Assembly (NCBI GenBank): GCA_002914845.1 | Contig: JXTC01000415.1 | Coordinates: forward strand, 219,003 to 283,002 | DNA: 64,000 bases | Origin: Trema orientale | Lineage: Eukaryota > Streptophyta > Magnoliopsida > Rosales > Cannabaceae | Direction of reading: 5' to 3' | Part shown: piece by piece, positions 58,981 to 64,000 of the stretch | Layout: each line of letters opens with the position of its first letter | Numbering within the stretch: position 1 is the stretch's first letter | Translations under genes and position numbers: made by a program | The notes under the pieces: model-generated | Told to the model about the DNA's origin: nothing | The model's input: the letters and a program-made list of their open reading frames with translations, nothing else | Databases searched by the model: none

Positions 58981-59994
58981 ATGTGGAAGATCAAGTATGG
59001 AACCGGAGCTGAAGATCCATATCTGTTTAGCACAAACAACTTCATGGGGAGACAAATCTTTGAGTTTGATCCAAACGCTGGGACACCCGAAGAGCGAGCC
59101 CAAGTCGAAGAGGCTCGCCAGAATTTCTACAGAAACCGCTACAAGGTCAAGCCTTGCAGCGACCACATCTGGCGACTCCAGGTATTTTAAACATTAGTAC
59201 TGCTAGCTATAGCTAATGCCTGGCTAGCTTGAACCACTCAATCCACATACGTGTTTTTATTCATCTTTGTCATGTGAAATTTTATATAATTGTTCACCAG
59301 TTATATTGCTAGACCACATATAGAACTCCTTTTCACCATCTTTGTGAACTTCCTGTTTTTGATTTCACTGAAAAAGGTACAATTAATGACGAATTAGACA
59401 CATTAACAACATAAAACGTAGACATCAAATACAATTGCTTTCTCTTTCTCTCTCTCTCTCTCTCTCTCATCTACATATGGATACAAGAAATGTTGTGTCT
59501 TTTTCTTATTTGGATTACGTGGCTCTTAAGAAGTTGAAAAGATGCATGCATAGGTTCATAATTAAATAGATATATATATATATATGCGTATAATTGGAGT
59601 CATAATTTCATAGCAAGCTAGATATATCGATCGTGCTTTATAATTAGATCGAGGAGGCAGACATTGACATCTTGATCTCCATCGATATATTTGGATGGAT
59701 ATAGTTTTAATTTAATGTATATATCGACTTTTATTTATTTATATGACATTTTTTTTAATAACACTGTTCAGTTGATTAAGTTTTAAACAACAGGAGCAAG
59801 GAAAGTTAACCCTTAAATAATACTTTCAATATAATATATTAATATAATAAACCTCAATATTTGGTTTGGCACGATCTGCTTCTAAAGTAAATATATCAAA
59901 ATAGGCAAGGTGCCAAGGTCAACGTTGCGTATACTAAGTTTATATCACTTGTACAAGTACATTATTTGTTTAACAAATATAAATAATTTGAGCA

Positions 59995-60043
<49 letters not shown>

Positions 60044-63000
60044 TAGAAGGCTGTTTGTGTAGAACAGTCTTCACTTAACTTCCGATTAGTAGTCGTTGAT
60101 CGATGTTCCAAAAGAACAACTTTGACGGCTGAATTAATTATTGTAGTAAATATATATTATATATTAAGCAATCATATTGCGCAAATGGTATATCAATATG
60201 TATGGTTCAAATAAAAAATAGTTAAACAATGATTTGCTAAATAAACAAATAAGATGATATCTCTATACGATTTACTGTCCCGAATTTAAGATATAACAAA
60301 AATATTCAACATGTTTTATTACGAACTATCCTCACCGCCAACTGCTTAAAAAATTATATATACTAGACATTCCTTCTATTCCTTTTTCTTTTTCGGTCAG
60401 TTTTTTCTTTTTCTTTTTTTCCCAATGAGGTTATAATGTAAATTAATGTTTTTTTATGACAAATATTATGCATATATATATGTATATTCTTCAAGTTTCT
60501 ATTCCCTTCCACATATAGGAATAAATGTTTTTCTAAAAAAAATAAAATAAAATAAAACTTGTCCTACGTATACCTATCTTACTAACTGAGTATTAATTGG
60601 ACTAATAAATGGATATTAATTTACATGATGATATAATACATTGTTATTGTATATATGCGTAGATGCTAAGAGAGAACAGGTTCAAACAAACAATTCCTCA
60701 AGTGAGGGTGGAGGACGACAAGGAAATCACATACGAGAATGCCGACGCTGCCATGAGAAGATCTATCAACTTCTGGTCAGCCTTGCAGTCGCCCCACGGT
60801 CATTGGCCAGCTGAAAATGCCGGCGTCATGTTCTACATTCCTCCATTGGTTAGTTTTTAATTATAATGACTAGTACTAGTAAATACTACTGGTACTAGTA
60901 TTGAATATTAATACTATACCTTCTTATAATTAATTATAATTACTGTTATAACATAAGAATTAATTAACTAAAAATCATCAAAATGCAGGTGTTTTGTATG
61001 TATATTTCGGGTCATTTGGACAAAGTATTCAACGAGCATCACAAAAGGGAAATGTTGTGGTACATGTATTGTCATCAGAATGAAGATGGTGGATGGGGGT
61101 TGCACATTGAAGGACCAAGCATGATGATGTGTACAGTTCTCAACTACCTCGCCATGCGTATTCTCGGAGAAGGCCCCGATGGCGGCCTCGACAATGCCTG
61201 TGCTAGAGCTCGCAAATGGATTCTCGACAATGGCGGTGCTACTGGCTCTGGTTCGTGGGGGAAGACTTGGATGGCCGTAAGTCCCCTCTCTGCAGCTAAT
61301 ATTTCATTAATTTTAAATTAATACTTAATTAACAATTTAAATTAATTATCTCAGCAATATGACTGATTAATTTTATCTTTAATTTATATCTTTTAACTGC
61401 AGATACTTGGTGTATATGAATGGGATGGATGCAACCCAATGCCTCCAGAGTTTTGGTTCTACCCAACTGTCATTCCTCTTCATCCATGTAATAATTAGTC
61501 TTATTAATATTAATCTTATTTTTGTCTATAAATAAACATTGAAGTACATTACCACTCTAAAACATGTACTTACAATATACCATATTAATTATTGCAGCAA
61601 AAATGTTTTGCTATTGTCGGTTGACGTTCATGCCCATGTCCTATTTCTATGGAAGAAAGTTTGTGGGCCCAATTACAACTCTCATTCAACAACTGAGGGA
61701 AGAAATCCACCTTCAGCCTTACAAACAAATCAAATGGAGCAAAATGCGCCACGTTTGTGCCAAGGTTAGCTTAATTAAATTTGCAATTAACTTTTAGTTT
61801 CATTTTTTTTTTAAAAGATTCGAAAAATGAGTTTTGAAAATGGTCAAATGCAGGCGGACAACTACTACCCCCACGGTAGAGTACAACGTCTTTTGTGGGA
61901 TAGTGTCTACTACGTGGCTGAGCCTCTTATCAATACTTGGCCCTTTAGTAAGATTAGGGAGAAAGCAGTTGAAAAGGCAATGGAACACATTCATTATGAG
62001 GATGAGAATAGTCGATATATCACAATTGGATGTGTTGAGAAGGTATCAATAACATATATGTATATGTATATTTTTTTGGATAGAAAAAAAAAAAAAAAGC
62101 AATGTGTAATGGATGCTCACCACAATCCCATATTGCGTAGCCCCTAATGATGCTTGCTTGTTGGGCCGATGACCCCAATGGAGAAGCTTTCAAGAAGCAT
62201 ATTCCAAGAGTTGAAGACTACTTATGGGTAGCAGAAGATGGAATAACTATGCAAGTTAGTAGAAGACTGCTTAATTTCTAATCGAGTCTTTATATCTATA
62301 TATCGTTCCTCGTAAGCTTATACAATACAATATTAACTCATGACTCTATAACATGTGTGCATACACAGAGTTTTGGTAGTCAAGCATGGGATTGTAGTCT
62401 TGCCATTCAAGCTCTGCTTGCTGGCAATATCAATGAGGAAATTGCACCTGTACTCAAAAAAGCACATGAGTTCCTAAAGAATTCTCAAGTAAGAGAGAAT
62501 CTTCCTGACTATTTAGACCATTTTCGACACATTTCTAAAGGAGCGTGGACTTTCTCCGACCGTGATCATGGATGGCAAGTTTCTGATTGTACTGCAGAAG
62601 GTTTAAAGGTAAATTAGTTGACATTAGTTGCGTTTTGGTAACAACTAGCTTCAATTTTAATTCATAGCAGGATCTAACAGCTATTTGTTGTAAATATTTC
62701 TTAGTGCTGCCTCTTGTTAGAAATGCTGTCGTCGGACCTTATGGGTGAGCCAATGGAAGCAGAGCACATGTACGATTCTGTGAATGTCATAATTTCCCTA
62801 CAGGTATGAGGAAATATTGCCAGTTTTAGTGATAACATGTAATTATAAATTGTGTTAATCTACTTGCTTAACACTGACTATTATATCTCTATTCTCAACC
62901 AAAAAAAAAAACAGAGTTCAAATGGTGGAGTTTCAGCCTGGGAGCCAACGGGAGCTCCAAAATGGTTGGAGGTAAATAATCAAAATCTTATTCTTATAGC

Positions 63001-64000
63001 TACATTAATCTCATGATCGCATAATAATCGATCAACCTCCATCATTGTAAGTATTAATAACAATTTTCTGTTATTCAGTGGCTCAATCCTGTGGAATTTC
63101 TAGAGGATCTCGTCATCGAATATGAGTAAGTAAAATTATATATAATCCAATGTGAATTGGCTAGTAATGTATAATATATAGACCATTGAGAAAGACTAAA
63201 CTAATTTTGTAATTATATAAATGTAGGTATATAGAGTGCACATCATCTTCAATCCAAGCACTGAATCTGTTTAGGAAGTTGCATCCAGGACACAGAAGGA
63301 AAGAGATTGATAATTTCATCACCAATGCTGCTAACTACCTTGAAGACATACAAATGCCAGATGGCTCTTGGTATGGAAATTGGGGAATCTGCTTTGTGTA
63401 CGGCACATGGTTCGCTATTAGAGGCTTGGAGGCTGCCAGTAGGCACTACTACAATTACGAAGCTGTTCGCCGAGGTGTTGACTTTCTACTTGAAACACAG
63501 AGAGAGGATGGTGGTTGGGCAGAGAGCTACACTTCTTGCACAAACAAGGTCTATACACCTTTTGAAGGGGACCACTCAAACTTGGTGCAAACGGCTTTAG
63601 GATTGATGGGTTTAATTCATGGTAGACAGGTTGGTACAAAGTTAAAATATGGTTTTTGATGTTTAAGACTAAACCCTTTTTTGCATATTTTTCAATTGTT
63701 TACAATAGATTAATCAACTAAATTTCTTACTAAATTTAATTTGTATATAGGCTGAGAGGGACCCCACTCCTATACATCGTGCTGCAAAATTGTTGATTAA
63801 TTCTCAATTAGAAGATGGTGATTTCCCCCAACAGGTACTAATCACCATATACATGCTAATTTTATAGCTATATAGTGTGTATTTCTTATATATTTTTACT
63901 CACTCTTGGTCGTATTTAATTACTTATGGCAGGAACTTATGGGTGTTTTTATGAGGAACTGCATGTTGCACTATGCAGCTTATAGGAATATCTTCCCCAT
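58981..64000 (+). CDS. Oxidosqualene cyclase OSC-2 (triterpene synthase), 3' end cut by window
   Basis: This is a second triterpene cyclase. Exons: 58981-59181, 60663-60848, 60989-61276, 61403-61487, 61598-61764, 61854-62042, 62141-62254, 62369-62608, 62705-62803, 62915-62971, 63079-63125, 63227-63629, 63751-63834 and 63933 to the window edge. All joins are in frame and all introns GT-AG, giving about 742 codons with about 20 to come. The start ATGTGGAAGATC gives MWKI, the standard OSC opening; an in-frame ATG at 58936 would add 15 residues. Motifs: [35 protein letters not shown] (Phe at about 257), catalytic SDCTAE (Asp about 483) and QW repeats ([22 protein letters not shown]). The Phe in MFCYCR is neither the Trp typical of beta-amyrin synthase nor the Leu of lupeol synthase, so the product is open. 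PSMMMC replaces the more common STMF stretch. Confidence 0.95.
59447..59468. repeat. CT microsatellite in OSC-2 intron 1
   Basis: An uninterrupted run of CT dinucleotides of about 11 units lies in the first coding intron. Confidence 0.85.
59998..60042. repeat. Compound (CT)n(CA)n microsatellite in OSC-2 intron 1
   Basis: About 15 CT units are followed directly by about 7 CA units. Such compound runs are usually length-variable between individuals. Confidence 0.9.

Overview
The window looks like nuclear DNA from a dicot plant. It is AT-rich, its genes have many GT-AG introns, and it is full of plant-type transposons. I did not try to name the species. Three protein-coding genes are recognisable, all on the + strand.

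1-13340: an oxidosqualene cyclase (OSC, triterpene synthase) gene, here OSC-1. Exons 2 to 16 are present and read through without a stop (691 codons). Exon 1 is not visible, so the gene is cut by the window edge or has lost its 5' end. Its fourth intron is about 7.3 kb because an old Copia retrotransposon sits in it on the - strand.

13341-27180: intergenic. It holds the 3' end of a dead LINE (14597-16139), hAT-like ends, a pair of about 1.1-kb direct repeats (18919-21935), a 1.5-kb element with inverted ends enclosing a degenerate tandem array (23464-24957), a Tourist-like MITE (25291-25428) and a nested repeat next to the following promoter (26325-27170).

27598-44474: a complete 17-exon gene for the TPR subunit of RNA polymerase III factor TFIIIC (GTF3C3/TFC4 family, 913 aa). 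Its introns hold a rearranged Gypsy element (35468-38467, TSD GAAAA) and two foldback MITEs.

44475-58500: intergenic. It holds a hAT-like element with a 224-bp duplication across its end, a 2.6-kb solo LTR with a perfect GAAGT target duplication, two copies of one MITE family (one inside the solo LTR), a possible relative, and a 361-bp foldback with an 8-bp target duplication.

58981-64000: a second OSC gene, OSC-2, with exons 1 to 13 and most of the last coding exon; the window ends about 20 codons before the expected stop. Both OSCs keep the DCTAE catalytic motif but differ at the product-determining position (IWCYCR against MFCYCR). The two genes share an ancestral exon plan but have lost different introns. 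The housekeeping TFIIIC gene lies between them. No P450, acyltransferase or glycosyltransferase is visible, so a triterpene gene cluster is only a possibility that extends beyond this window.
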